Positions 42,623 through 53,849 of a DNA stretch of 64,000 nucleotides are shown here, piece after piece (position 1 is the stretch's first letter; the number at the start of each line of letters is the position of its first letter). Location of the stretch: the NCBI GenBank assembly GCA_004194705.1, contig SADC01000006.1, positions 124,001 through 188,000 of the forward strand. Reading direction: 5' to 3'. A program made the position numbers and the translations under genes. The notes beneath the pieces are model-generated. The model saw only the letters and a list, made by a program, of their open reading frames with translations, was not told the DNA's origin and searched no databases. Source of the DNA: Ditylenchus dipsaci (taxonomy: Eukaryota > Nematoda > Chromadorea > Rhabditida > Anguinidae).

Positions 42623-44299
42623 AATAATAAAATTGCAGGTTCTTTATTTGTTTCCTTTTGCTGATCCGTGTGCCTATCAAATAGTTGCATGGCAATGTGC
42701 ATTCTTCACGATACCTCATTTGTATTGCCTGAGTGGATTTACACTTTTCCATTTAGTCGTATTTTTGGAGCGTAGTTGTGCTATATTTTACGTGAAGACT
42801 TACGAAAAAATGTCTGTCAAAGCAGGCATTGTTGCTTGTTCCGTTTTTGTAGGCAACTTTTATATACAAAAATTGTGATTTCTGTGAATTTATGATTTAG
42901 ATAATCGCTACTTTAATTTGCTGCTTCTATTTGTTTTACTCGGAAGATTTTAAAATTTCCAAATCTCACTGCAGTGGTTTCACTCAGAAGATTATGCCCT
43001 TTCCAAATCTTACTGCAGTGTCATCTCACCGACCAATTTATCGAAAATGGAGTTTATGAACGAGTTGATGCTAATCACTGACATTTTAGTCACTGTAGGC
43101 GACTGCTTTCTCCGTGGTGTAATTTATAGGCAGAATAAAAGGTAGGCTTTAAAACATGTCTATTAAAAATATCGACATATAAACAGGCAAAAAAAAAAGA
43201 CACAAATTCAAGGTTGTCGGCCGCCCGAAAACCGACATTTTATGTGTTTTACTTTTCGGCTCGGCCGGCCGACAACCCTAGACATCTTACCTTCAGACAT
43301 GCTGAATCCGAAATTGATAGTGATCAATCCGTTAGACTTATTAGCGGTTTGGGTTTTTGGTACTTTTTAACTCGATTTTGAATTTTACCGCAAAATTTTC
43401 ACGCACAATCAAGATTGACAAGGAGGTCGTAAATCAATCACTTGGTGAAATCTGCCTGGTTAACTACTAAACACGTATTTTTATATAATAGGTGACCAAG
43501 GAAAAATTATTTTTCATAATTTTTTTGTGTGACTCTTAGCAAAAAATAAATGCTTCAATGTTGTAAGAAAATCTGTAAAAAACATTTGAAAAACATATTT
43601 TCTAAAAAAAATTCAATAACTTCGGTGACAATCTGTGAAAAACTTCAGGCTTTATTCAGGAAAACACGATTTAAAAAAAGGAAATGCTGTCAGAATATTA
43701 TACAAACTCAGTCCTAAGTGTTCCTCTGAATAATTGCGCAGCCGCTAAAATATTTGCTAAATCCAATCTTTTGTTTTTCTTGAGCACAACTCACTGTCTA
43801 CTTTCATTGGTGGCAATTCTACTCTACTACAAAAGTGTCAGGCGAATGGCGAAGGGTTCAATTAGAGGGGGGGGCTACAATTAGAGGGTGGCAAAATCGG
43901 CTTAAATAGGCTGATTTTCAGGATGGGCTGATATTTTTCAACCTTCTTCCTAGGGGAAAGTCACTATTAGAGGCAGGGGGGGGGGGGGGGGGGTTGATGT
44001 TGTTTACAATTATATGGCGGGGGCTACTATAAGAGTAAATACGGTAATTCACTGCTGGTAGTATAGGAAACTTTTGGTTAAATAAAATTGACATAAAGGT
44101 TAATTGGAGATAAAAATAAAAAGTAATTCAAAGCCTTTGATGTTGAGGAGATTGTTACAGTTGAACACTTAACGGCATAAGTGCCTTTTAAAGTTGGGCT
44201 TCTATCTTAAAATTTTGAAAATAAGTACATTTGCTCTCGATAAATACATTGTAGGGAATTTCAGCAATAACTTTCTATTTCATACCGTGCTTGTTGCTC

Positions 44300-44750
44300 T
44301 TTAAAAAACCATGGTTTTTGGATGCAGCGGCATTTCCGAAATTTGTTTTGCTCCGACTGCTAATTTGGCCATTAATTTTTAAATTGTTTTTGTTTGCATC
44401 TAAAATTTTATCAAAATTTTAAACAATCAACCGTCATAACCGCCGGCGTTAAGCTGGCACCACCGCTGAGACTAGTGCCTAAACTAGTGCCTGGACTAGT
44501 TGTTCAAACGCCGGCTAAGCGCCGGCGTTTGAACAATCCTGCACTTGGTATGCTGTCCTTTCACTCCACCGTAACTACTTGTATCAGCCTTATATATCCC
44601 TGGACTAACAACTTCTTGTCGGGCTCAACTAACACATGAATGTCCATTTTAAATGAAAATAAGAATAACATGTTCGGAATGAAAAAGTGTCCCCTGTCAA
44701 TTTAAATTTCGGAAATGCCGCTGCGCTGAAAAACCATGGTCTTCTAGGTG
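44300..44750. repeat. Foldback element
   Basis: Arms AAAAACCATGG and GCAGCGGCATTTCCGAAAT pair with complements at 44705-44745. The centre carries GCCGGCG/CGCCGG and ACTAGTGCC words. It lies in the large insert of duplication unit 2. 44040-44300 and 44750-45008 hold no feature I can support. Confidence 0.6.
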
Positions 44751-45008
44751 CTAAAAATAAGATTTTGACGTAAAATTTAAAAAAATTTATACCTTTATTG
44801 CTAAAATAAGTATCAATCTCATAGCCCTATTATGAATTAAATATTTTTAACATGCTTGATATCGGCTTGATATCGGATAGCTTGATATCGGCATGGAGTT
44901 GAATGGCTTGCCTTTATTTATTAGCACCTCCAGCATTATATGAAATCGTCAAATAGTCACTTTCAGACATTATTTTTTATTTTTTAAATCTTTAAAATAC
45001 ATATCTAT

Positions 45009-46326
45009 CTATTGTTTTATTTCTCTCCAAATAGGCACTGTATCTTTCAAAGCATTAACAGCTCTAGCAATAGCTTCGTCTAGATATTCGTTGGCTTGTT
45101 CTACAGAGAATGAGGCTATGTTCAAGTCTTTGTATGGGTATTCAGAGTTTAGAAGATTGAGGGAATAGTCATCATTACTAAATTTGTAAAATTAAAATTT
45201 GTTTGGAATTTTTAAATTGATCATTGATTAATACCCGGTGGTCAAAAAGAGAAATATGCCTTAATCAAATAAATGGTAATCAGTACGGAATGTTACTGAT
45301 CGTATTCAATAAAATGTCCTGACTTGAAATCACATAATTTTAGATCATATTCTTGTCGGGCTCAACTTTCTACATTTTATTTAGCATCTGTAATTTTTGC
45401 CAGCACATTTACTACACGGTAATTAATTACTGAAAGTTGGTTTGAAAGAACTAGGTAATTTCGGCATTTTGGCAAAAAAACATGTCTTGTGTTCTGTAAA
45501 ACGTTTTATCTTGAATTTTTTAGGCCATTCACCTTGTATAAGTGTAATTGCGAAATTCTTCGCCGATTTATCGTTCTTTAAAATGTTTTACAAAAAACTT
45601 TGCTACTATGGCAAAATAGGCTGCTCTTTTTTGACTAGAGCCCCTGGGAATTCGGAATCATAATTGAAGGGGTAAATTATCAAGACGCGACTGAAAAAAT
45701 AATTTTCTTAAAGGGGGGGAGGGGGTACATCTCTGTATTATTTTGGTAAACTCACAGTGGGAATACATCTCTTATCCGGGAATACATCTAGTCCCGCATG
45801 GAAATCGTTTCAATTCAAATTCAAACACGTTTTAAGGTTGCTGGTTCAAATCCCTCTGGCCGCATACTTTATTTTTTCACATTTTATTCACGAGTCTAGT
45901 ACGAAATCACCCTGAAGCTCGTGGAAGCACAACGAAAACTTAAGCGCAAAGATGCACGACTATTTGAGCTAAGTACAGCCCGAACCAAGGTAAACACTAG
46001 TAATGTGTTTTCAACCTTTCAAGGCTTTTTCTTTGCTAGATCACATTTGTCAAGGTACTCAGTTTCTGAAGAGAGTATGATTTAAAAAATGCTTTTACCT
46101 GGTTTTCTTGTATTTCGAGTCTAGAAAATCAATATCATACTTTGGGAAAGTAACAGATTAAAAAAAGTTATATAAATTTAAATTTGTTGTCTTTTAAAGG
46201 TTACGTAAAGTTAAGGTGGTTAATGACAATAAATCAATCCTAGAAATAGTTCCATTAAATAAATTGATAATTTTTAACCTTAGAACACATGTGTTTTCTT
46301 CAATGAATTTCTTCAATTCTTCATCA
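45009..46326 (-). CDS. Small two-exon gene, 71 aa, unknown function
   Basis: Exon 1 (46326-46278) starts TG then ATG directly after the acceptor TTATTTCAG, the arrangement of nematode trans-spliced or internal first-Met exons. It reads MKELKKFIEENTCVLR. The donor GTTAAA leaves 2 nt, and exon 2 (45177-45009) begins with 1 nt, giving NDDYSLNLLNSEYPYKDLN, EQANEYLDEAIARAVNAL and a stop after VPIWREIKQ. Phase agreement and amphipathic composition support a real gene, possibly the C-terminal part of a longer one. LKDTVPIWRE recalls the C-terminus of molybdopterin synthase large subunits, but the rest does not, so I assign no function. It lies inside an intron of receptor copy 2 on the opposite strand. 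Confidence 0.6.
45900..45989 (+). CDS. Isolated 90-nt coiled-coil exon
   Basis: Acceptor CGAGTCTAG, donor AAG then GTAAAC, length exactly 30 codons in phase 0. Reads YEITLKLVEAQRKLKRKDAR then LFELSTARTK, a charged heptad-like helix. It lies in the intron of the opposite-strand 71-aa gene. A possible 15-nt micro-exon follows at about 46042-46056 (CTAG acceptor, GTACTC donor). Parent gene not recognised; it could be a captured exon. Confidence 0.4.
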
Positions 46327-46339
46327 CTGAAATAAATAC

Positions 46340-47246
46340 GGCTATACTATAGAATGCCCACCCCAGCTAGCGAAAATTTACTTTTCCTGAAGGGAAAGGA
46401 CCCGTCTCATTTTGATTCTCGTGCTCTGAATAGGCACGGAAACACTTTGGTTTCCGAAAAATCGAAAAAAAAATATTTTCGATTTGCCTTGGTCCCCCAA
46501 GGTAAAAATTTAAGAAAATTCAAAAAAAAAATTTTTTTGAATTCCCGCCAAAACATTTTTAAGGGATTTAGGGCTGTATTGGGAGAGGACAAAAAAGGGC
46601 CACTAATCCCACAGAGCCCATTAACAAGAAGATGTTGAACATAGTTTTGAATACTGGGGCCTACCGCATAAATAAACTCTGGCATGCATACATTTTCATG
46701 CATCCAGAGTCACTTTCGAGTGATTTGTGTCTAAGGTATGTGGGTGTGCGCATCTCAACTCTCAAGCCCCCTACGCCCCCGGAGGGGGCGCAGGGGGCTT
46801 GAGAGTTAGAGATGCGCGCACTCACTTACCTTAGCCATGATTCCGAGAAGTTCTCTTGACCATAAAATGCATATAGAGTCTCTTTTTGCCACGGCCCAGT
46901 TGAAAAACATGGCAGGACATCCGAAATAGTCCAGAATTCACTCTTTTATAATTTTGCCATGAAGGTGGCCCTTTTATTCCCTTCCCCTCCCAATACAGCC
47001 CTAAATCCCTTGAAAAATGTTTTGGCGGGAATTCAAAAAAATTTTTTTTTTGAATTTTCTTAAATTTTTTACCTTGGGGGACCAAGGCAAATCGAAAATA
47101 TTTTTTTTTCGATTTTCGGAAACCAAAGTGTTTCCGTGCCTATTCAGAGCACGAGAATCAAAATGAGACGGGTCCTTTCCCCTTCAGGAAAAGTAAATTT
47201 TTCGCTAGCCGGGGGGGGGGGGGGGGGGGCATTCTATAGTGTTACC
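46340..47246. mobile_element. Foldback TIR element with 8-bp TSD, abutting a splice acceptor
   Basis: GGCTATACTATAGAATGCC start and the inverse of GGTAACACTATAGAATGCC at the end, flanked by ATAAATAC at 46332-46339 and 47247-47254. Long arms with GCTAGCGAAAATTTAC and CGAGAATCAAAATGAGACGG; the centre is a GC-hairpin copy (46690-46900). Its left end lies 5 nt plus one target-duplication copy from the AG of the 71-aa gene's first exon. The right half also exists at 41757-42243. Confidence 0.85.
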
Positions 47247-48339
47247 ATAAATACGGGGTATAGACGTTTGGCTACAAATGGGACATTTTTGGCGTTCTGC
47301 CCTATGTTCTGTTTTAGCCACTTAGGCCTACTTAGGCTTAGGCTTAGGCCTTAGGCTTAGGCTTAGGTTTAGGCTTAGGGACTAAAAAAATGTCTTACGA
47401 ACTACAAAATAGCTGAAAAAATAAGCCTAAGTGGCTTAAACAGAACATAGGGCAGAACGCCAAAAATGTCCCATTTGGTAGCCAAACGTCTACTAACCAT
47501 AAATACAGTGTGCTGCCAGAGGGATTTGAACCAGCAACACTTTTAAATGTGTTTGAAGTTGAATTAAAACAATTTCCGTGCGGGACCAGATACGGACAAG
47601 AGATATATTCCCCCTGTGAGTTTGCCAAAATAATAAAATTGCAGGTTCTTTATTTGTTTCCTTTTGCTGATCCGTGTGCCTATCAAATATTTGCATGGCA
47701 ATGTGCATTCTTCACGATACCTCATTTGTATTGCCTGAGTGGATTTACACTTTTCCATTTAGTCGTATTTTTGGAGCGTAGTTGTGCTATATTTTACGTG
47801 AAGACTTACGAAAAATGTCTGTCAAAGCAGGCATTGTTGCTTGTTCCGTTTTTGTAGGCAACTTTTATATACAAAAATTGTGATTTCTGTGAATTTATGA
47901 TTTAGATAATCGCTACTTTAATTTGCTGCTTCTATTTGTTTTACTCGGAAGATTTTAAAATTTCCAAATCTCACTGCAGTGTCATCTCACCGACCAATTT
48001 ATCGAAAATGGAGTTTATGAACGAGTTGATGCTAATCACTGACATTTTAGTCACTGTAGGCGACTGCTTTCTCCGTGGTGTAATTTATAGGCAGAATAAA
48101 AGGTAGGCTTTAAAACATGTCTATTAAAAATATCGACATATAAACAGGCAAAAAAAAAGACACAAATTCAAGGTTGTCGGCCGCCCGAAAATCGACATTT
48201 TATGTGTTTTACTTTTCGGCTCGGCCGGCCGACAACCCTAGACATCTTACCTTCAGACATGCTGAATCCGAAATTGATAGTGATCAATCCGTTAGACTTA
48301 TTAGCGGTTTGGGTTTTTTGGTACTTTTTTTGTTTTGTT

Positions 48340-49445
48340 TTTTGTTGACCATGTAAAAATTGTTGACTATGAAAAAAATGTTGACCATGAAAAAATTGTT
48401 GACTATGAAAAAAAGTTGACTATGAAAAAAATGTTGACTATGAAAAAAATGTTGACTATGAAAAAAAGTTGACTATGAAAAAAATGTTGACTATGAAAAA
48501 ATGTTGACTATGAAAAAAATGGCTAAACTATACTTTAGTGCGGTTGCTCAAAAACGCGTTTTAAGTATTTTTCTCGACGTAATTCAATGTGAAACGTTCA
48601 AAAAACATGTTTTAAGGTGTGGGAAAAACCAAAAACCGAAAAAAAAATTTTCGTGTTTTTTTTTTTTGCCTTGGGGGACCAAGGCAAATTTTTAAATTTT
48701 GATAAGATAAGCTATTTATGATAAGACAAAGACTTGTGCCGACTACACCTGATTATGAAGAAGATGAACAAGACATCATCGAAGAGGCGGAATTTGATTA
48801 AATACTGTTTTTTGAAAAATGTATGATCAACTATTGAATAAAAATGAATGAACCAAAAATGAAATATAAACATGCTTTGATTTGCAGGGCCTACTGCATA
48901 AAAAAAGTATTATGCGTGTTATATATGCATAATTTGCTTATCGAGTGTTTGGTTTCTAGGGTGCGCTTGTGTGCGCATCTCAACTCCAAGCCCCCAAGCC
49001 CCCTACGCCCCCGGAGGGCGTAGGGGGCTTGAGAGTTAGAGATGCGCACACTAGCTCACCCTAGAAATGAATCCGAGAATAAAAACATGTAATATGCACA
49101 ATATTTTTGCCTTGTCCGGAAATCGAACACTGTGAAAAAGACCGAAAAATACCAATTTTAGACCAAAAAATGAAAATTTTCCAAGAATTTTTTTTTTCGG
49201 TTTTTGGTTTTTCCCACACCTAAAAACATGTTTTTTGAACGTTTCACATTGAATTACGTCGAAAAAAATACTTAAAACGCGTTTTTGAGCAACCGCACTA
49301 AAGTATAGTCCTACCAAAAAAATGTTGACTATGAAAAAATGTTGACTATGAAAAAAATGTTGACTATGAAAAAAATGTTGACCAAGTGAAAATCAGTTGA
49401 CTACGTAAAAATTGTTGATTATGTGAATTTGTTGACTATGCATAT
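48340..49445. repeat. Foldback element with minisatellite arms
   Basis: Outer arms are head-to-tail copies of TTGACTATGAAAAAAATG (48350-48525 and 49318-49440). Inner arms contain GCTCAAAAACGCGTTTTAAG and complement. The middle holds a GC-hairpin copy (48940-49110). Confidence 0.8.
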
Positions 49446-49476
49446 GCGATAAGCGGACCAAGCATATTTTGAGGTA

Positions 49477-50491
49477 CAGTCGACTCTCTGATTAACGTCT
49501 TTCAAGGTACGAGCCCTAAAGGGACGTTAGTCAGAAAGTCGTTAATCAGAGAGATATTTACTTATCTCTTATACGCCGGACGTTATTCGGAGTTTTCATA
49601 ATTTATTTGGCACATAATTACTATGAACAATAACAACCAACAACTAATATAATAATATTGTTTTGTTTTGGAAGAATAGCCGTAACGGACATACCGCATT
49701 TGCTCTAATTGCCGCCCCGGGGTGGCAATTAGAAGCGTGCAATTTTTTCAAAGTTCGAGTGGTTCAAAACTCGTGTTTTATTCACTGTTTGAGCTATGTA
49801 AAAAGGGTGGTAGGTGGATTTGACGGCGGAAAATTTGGCGGCGGAATATTTGGCTGCGGAAAATTTGGCAGAGTTTCAGAAGAGCCATTTTGTATGTTTG
49901 CTTTGGAATTCCAAATTTCTGACACCAGATTCGTGTCCAGCATGGTAGCTTTGCTTAGAAAAATGCTCTTTAGTCTTAAAAATCACTCATATTTCGAGTT
50001 CCGCCCAAGACAAGAAACATTTAAACAAAAAAATTTTAACAATTTTTTTTCTTGAAAAAACATTCAGTCTGTCGAAATGCTTGTTGTCTTGGATGGAACT
50101 CGAAACATGAGTGATTTTTAAGACTTAAAAGCATTTTTTTAAGCAAAGCACTATGCTGGACATGAATCTGGTGTCAGAAATTTGGAATTTCAATGCAAAC
50201 ATACATAATGGCTCTTCTAAAATTTCGCCAAATTTTCCGCCGCCAAATATTCTGCCGCCAAAATTTCCGCCGTCAAATTTTTCGCCGCCATTAGACAAAT
50301 TTTTTGCCGCCATCGGACTAATCGCCGCCACTGCGGCGATTAGAGGGGCGGGGCGGCAATTAGAGGAAATACGGTAAGTTTGAATGTGAATTTAATTGTG
50401 AACAGACGTTATTCGGAGAGTCGTTTATGAGGCTTGGACCGGCTCTAATGGGATGTTAATCAGAGAGGGACGTTTATCAAAGAGTCGACTG
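49477..50491. mobile_element. Mariner-type element, TIR CAGTCGACTCTCTG
   Basis: CAGTCGACTCTCTGATTAAC start, inverse of CAGTCGACTCTTTGATAAAC at the end, TA on both sides. It encloses the element at 49694-50374. No transposase recognised. Confidence 0.85.
49694..50374. mobile_element. Nested pogo-type element, word CCGCCAAA
   Basis: CCGCATTTGCTCTAATTGCC start and the inverse of CCGTATTTCCTCTAATTGCC at the end, TA flanks. The arms contain GGCGGAAAATTTGGCGGCGG-type words and long complementary stretches (CATGTTTCGAGTTCC). Non-coding. Confidence 0.8.
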
Positions 50492-50938
50492 TATATAAAG
50501 CATGCGTGAATTTGACCCCTACTTATTACTAAAATTTTAGAAAAATCGACAACTACAGCTTACAGACGGCATACCAAATAAAAGAAAATGTTTTGTCGAT
50601 AAAACTAATTTTTCCTTTGGCACTGGTGCATTCGTCTATATTTATAAGTTCTTTAATATCACTTTATATGGGGAAAAAGTTATTTTGCTGTCTGATGCTC
50701 TGCAATTTGTGATATTCATGGAAGCAATAACTTTAGTATGTCTATTGTGTAAAAACAAAATTAAGCTCAACCTTTTAAAAGTTGCTTTTAGATTAATGAT
50801 ATTTATGTGGTAGCCACTATCAGCACTTTTTGGTTTTTAACTTTGCAAGCCGAAAACAGGATAAAATCTGCAACGAAAATAAATTTAGAAAATGGTGCTG
50901 ATGTTTATTTCAAGCTTTTTAACCAACAAATACAATGA

Positions 50939-52309
50939 GAATAGAGAAAAATAAAATACTAATATATTAGTGCTACTGCCACTTTGTGCCAATAATGATC
51001 ACTCATCAAATAAAGCAAATAGGACTGGTCTATTCTGAGCACAGTAAGCACTTGGTACTTCCTTACTTTGGTCCGTCACCCTCAATTTGTCCATTTTTCG
51101 TTAAAATTAGACCTGTCTACAGGCTTACCTGAATTTTAAAACTTATTTCGAAAAATTTCCGGCCCGGCATGAAAGTCCGGTGAATAGAATTAGCTGGTGT
51201 ACCAAAAGTTCCATTACGCCTTTTGAGCTTATTTTTTTAAATAAAATTTTTTTTAAATTTTAAATACACAGGGTTGTAGCCCTAACCTTCCTCGTTACAA
51301 TAGAAAAGTCAGCATTCGGCTCTAAACACTTGTGAGATCATTGTAAGAAGTTGACAGGCATTTTATCACTTTAAGTGATATTTTCAAAGGGTCATATCAC
51401 AACTCTTACATTTTCAAAAATTATTGAGTAAAATGGGTTTTGTAGCTCTTGAACTGCGCTTCATTAAGGCTATAAGATAATATCGTAATGATCATATTCA
51501 ATATTCAATAAGACATTTGATCATTTAAAATGATGAAAATGCCTGTCAACTTCTCAAATGACCTCACAAGTGTTTAGAGCCGAGTGCTGACTTTTCTAAA
51601 ATAACCCTCCTAAATTTTATACCTCACTGGAAAGAAGAAAAACAGGGCTACAGCCCCGTGTATATAGAACTTTTTAAGAAAGCAAATTTTGTGGCAAAAA
51701 ATTGGCTCAAAGTTTGTCCGGGAACTTTTGGTACAATTTGATGTGAATAGGGTTGAACTGTGAATAGGGTTTGAACGTCTCCTAAGTAATTTTTATACGC
51801 TAAAACCGATAAAAAAGTAGTTTCCAAACAATTTCCGCACTAAAAAAATAGGTTTTCAAAAAAATATTGGTTACCATAAGTTGACGAATTGCCTTGGTCC
51901 CCAAGGTGAAATATCGTGCATTAAAGGACCATGAAACTTGATAAGCACAGTAATTTGCGGAATTTAAATTCGCGCGGGACCACCCTAATTTTGTCCATAA
52001 TGTTTTTGAATTTTTTTTGTGTGCATTGAAAATTTGAATTTTACTTGTTGATGCAAATGGAAATTTAGCAGATTCAAATGCGCGCGGGACACTTCTCTTT
52101 CGTCTCGCACTTACTCTTTGGAGTTATTTCGAGCGACTTAAAAGAGTACAGTGATTGACGAAAGAAAAGTGTCCATATTCTCATTTGCATCAACAAGTAT
52201 GGTTCTTTAAGGAGGTAAAAACATAATTTAAGGGGTAAACACATATTTTGTTCAAAATTTGAATTTAAAGGGGAAAAAAGTTTAAGGGTGTAACACCAGA
52301 GTTGGCTCG
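50939..52309. repeat. No gene; two foldback families
   Basis: 51290-51608 is a palindrome with TAGAAAAGTCAGCA arms and CACTTGTGAG.TCATT, the family also at 25823-26328. 51930-52210 has GCGCGGGAC and TTCGTCTCGCACT.TACTC, the family of 10910-11117. No exon seen. Confidence 0.6.
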
Positions 52310-52710
52310 GTATCGATATTTGGGCCGGAACCGGAATTTTAGATTTGTGAAACCGGAACCGGAACCGGAATTTCAGTTTTGCTAAAACGGAACCGGAATT
52401 TGACTTTTGCCGAAACCAAAACTGGAGTCGAAAAAAAAAATTCGAAAAATATCGCTGCCGGTTAACATGATTTTTTATATCTATTGATATTTAACACGAA
52501 AATTCGTTCAAAAATTAAAATACGCGTTTAAAATCAGTCGAGCAAGAGCAAAATTATGATAGAGTTAGGATTGGAATTGATATTTGGACCGGAACCAGAT
52601 CCGGAATTTGAGTTTTGTGAAAACCGGAACCGCAATTACATATTTTTTCTCGACTGGAACCTGAATTCAAAAAAGGACCGGAATTCCGGGCCAAGTCTAG
52701 CAAACACATA
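52310..52710. mobile_element. Word-repeat element, word CCGGAACCGGAA
   Basis: Ends near CAGAGTTGGCTCGG and CCGGGCCAAGTCTAG (imperfect inverse). The interior repeats GGAACCGGAATTT with GAAACC spacers. The target duplication is not clear because the flanks are themselves repetitive (AAACACATA). Confidence 0.55.
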
Positions 52711-52844
52711 ATTAAGGGTTGTTTTCAATTAGAGCCTATAAAAATCTAATAATTTGTTCACAAAATTAACATACTACAATAAAGTACTTCTTAAAGCAGC
52801 AAGGTATTTTTGAAAACTCTTTGTTGTTTGTCATACTAAATTAG

Positions 52845-53215
52845 GCCCCTATGCCTGAAGTGAATCTTTTTCTAAATTTTTTTGTGTAACGCTTAAATTA
52901 CGGCAAGGTATCTTTTGCGAAATAATAAATTTCGTCTTTTCTCAATAAACTCGAAAAGATGTTCTCAATGGACTGATACTTTATACTTACCGATGCTTGA
53001 TACTTAATATTTAAGCTGCCAAATATGCTCTACCACACTAATGTCTTATATAATCTTCATCATTGCAGATATTTTACCAAAAATATCTTTAAAGAAAAAA
53101 CATTTAAAACATTTATTCCATGCTTGTTTTTTTGATAACACAAGTATTTGTAATACTTTTGCTTTGATATTTAGAATTTTCAAAGAGAAGTTAACTGTAT
53201 AAGTACTTAACTATA
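52845..53215 (+). pseudogene. Relic of the left-edge chemoreceptor exon
   Basis: TATGCCTGAAGTGAATC and TTTTTCTAAAT at 52848-52885, then GCCAAATATGCTCT, ACACTAATGTCTTATATAAT and TTTTTGATAACACAAGTATT at 53020-53160. These follow the order of the TM1-TM2 exon at 1926-2263 read on its coding strand. An insertion of about 120 bp separates the two parts and the frame is broken. Orientation is opposite to the left-edge copy. Confidence 0.75.
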
Positions 53216-53776
53216 AGGTCATTAAACTATGTGAGAAGTTTACTGTAAGATTAGTGAACTATGTGAGTGGCTAACTATGCGTGTAAGCATTAATAAGGGC
53301 AAATCGTGTGGTTTTTGATAAGTGGTTTTGAATGGTCTTTTATAATTTCTAATATAGACAGGCAAACAGTCAATAGCAAATTATTTGATAATTAATTGGT
53401 CAAATAATTAATTAATTTAGTCTAGAAGTCTAAATATTTAGTGACTAATTATTGTTTCGAGTACGGGTCCAGAATTCGAAAATTACAAGGGATTGAGGCA
53501 CACTTCACAAAAATACACACATAAAAAAAATCACCGAAATTTCTCCAGGTCACAGTCAGGATGCCTCCCTTGTGAGTGAAGTGACAAACCCCGCAGAATG
53601 ACTGGATGAGCTGGACTGGCCCACTGGTTCATGACTAAGGCAACTTAGTGCAAAGCTGGCCCGATGAAAATTTTTACAAGACATTATGATGTTGCATATC
53701 TAACGACGACAGCGAGTGTACTTCAAACCCTCTTGTGTTTCTTTTGTCTTAGTTTCTCTCCAGGAATTTGTCCAGA

Positions 53777-53849
53777 GGTGGAGGCGTAGTGTATTGGCAG
53801 CACGTTGGCCCGTTAATCCAAAGAGCTGGTTCAATTCCAGCCACCACCA
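53777..53849 (+). other. Second tRNA-like hairpin repeat copy
   Basis: Same cloverleaf-like core as 38585-38656, with GTTAATCCAA in the anticodon arm and the same TTTGTCCAGAGG/CCTCTGGACAA style extension. The shared unit runs from about 53733 to 53880. Confidence 0.6.

Larger units (their letters stand above)
41455..43141 (+). pseudogene. sra/srab-type chemoreceptor, copy 1
   Basis: Exon 1 (41455-41620) encodes TM1 (NNCAAAKIFAKSNLLFF) but a missing base in the following T-run brings in a stop. Exon 2 (42639-about 42878) encodes FPFADPCAYQIVAWQCAFF, TM3, the ERSCAIFYVKTYEKMSVKAG stretch and TM4. The ER....YEK signature after TM3 is typical of nematode sra/srab receptors. Exon 3 (43019-43141) encodes TM5 (LMLITDILVTVGDCFLRG, then YRQNK). 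No TM2 exon was found. The acceptor region of exon 3 has an internal duplication absent in copy 2. The exon 2 donor is uncertain (GTGATT at about 42877 fits the phase). Confidence 0.65.
41161..43370. repeat. Tandem duplication unit 1
   Basis: 41161-41755 matches 43388-43985 and 41760-43368 matches 46765-48330, nearly base for base. Unit 2 has about 2.8 kb between its two blocks. Unit 1 is joined at a poly-G tract and the GC hairpin CAAGCCCCCTGCGCC. Confidence 0.85.
43684..50938 (+). pseudogene. sra/srab-type chemoreceptor, copy 2
   Basis: Exon 1 (43684-43857) keeps the TM1 frame (CLLSLVAILLYYKSVRRM). The TM3-TM4 exon (47645-47885) has one A too few in TYEK(AAAAA), shifting the frame. The TM5 exon is at about 47984-48107. 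A further exon at 50541-50735 reads NYSLQTAYQIKENVLSIKL then TM6; its phase (1 nt lead) fits the 2-nt overhang of the TM5 exon. It needs one more base near 50690 to reach ALQFVIFMEAIT. The last exon 50792-50938 encodes TM7 and ends FKLFNQQIQ, as sra/srab tails do. AATAAA at 50950. It may be a gene with sequencing errors rather than a dead one. Confidence 0.62.

Noticed and set aside
42504..42640. N-terminal extension of the receptor exon (LPEGFEPATLLNVF)
   Set aside because: This part is a tRNA-related repeat that also occurs alone at 45743-45867; the receptor exon begins at the TTGCAG acceptor near 42638.
45009..45177. Molybdopterin synthase large subunit
   Set aside because: Only the last ten residues resemble that family; the upstream residues do not, and the product is too short.
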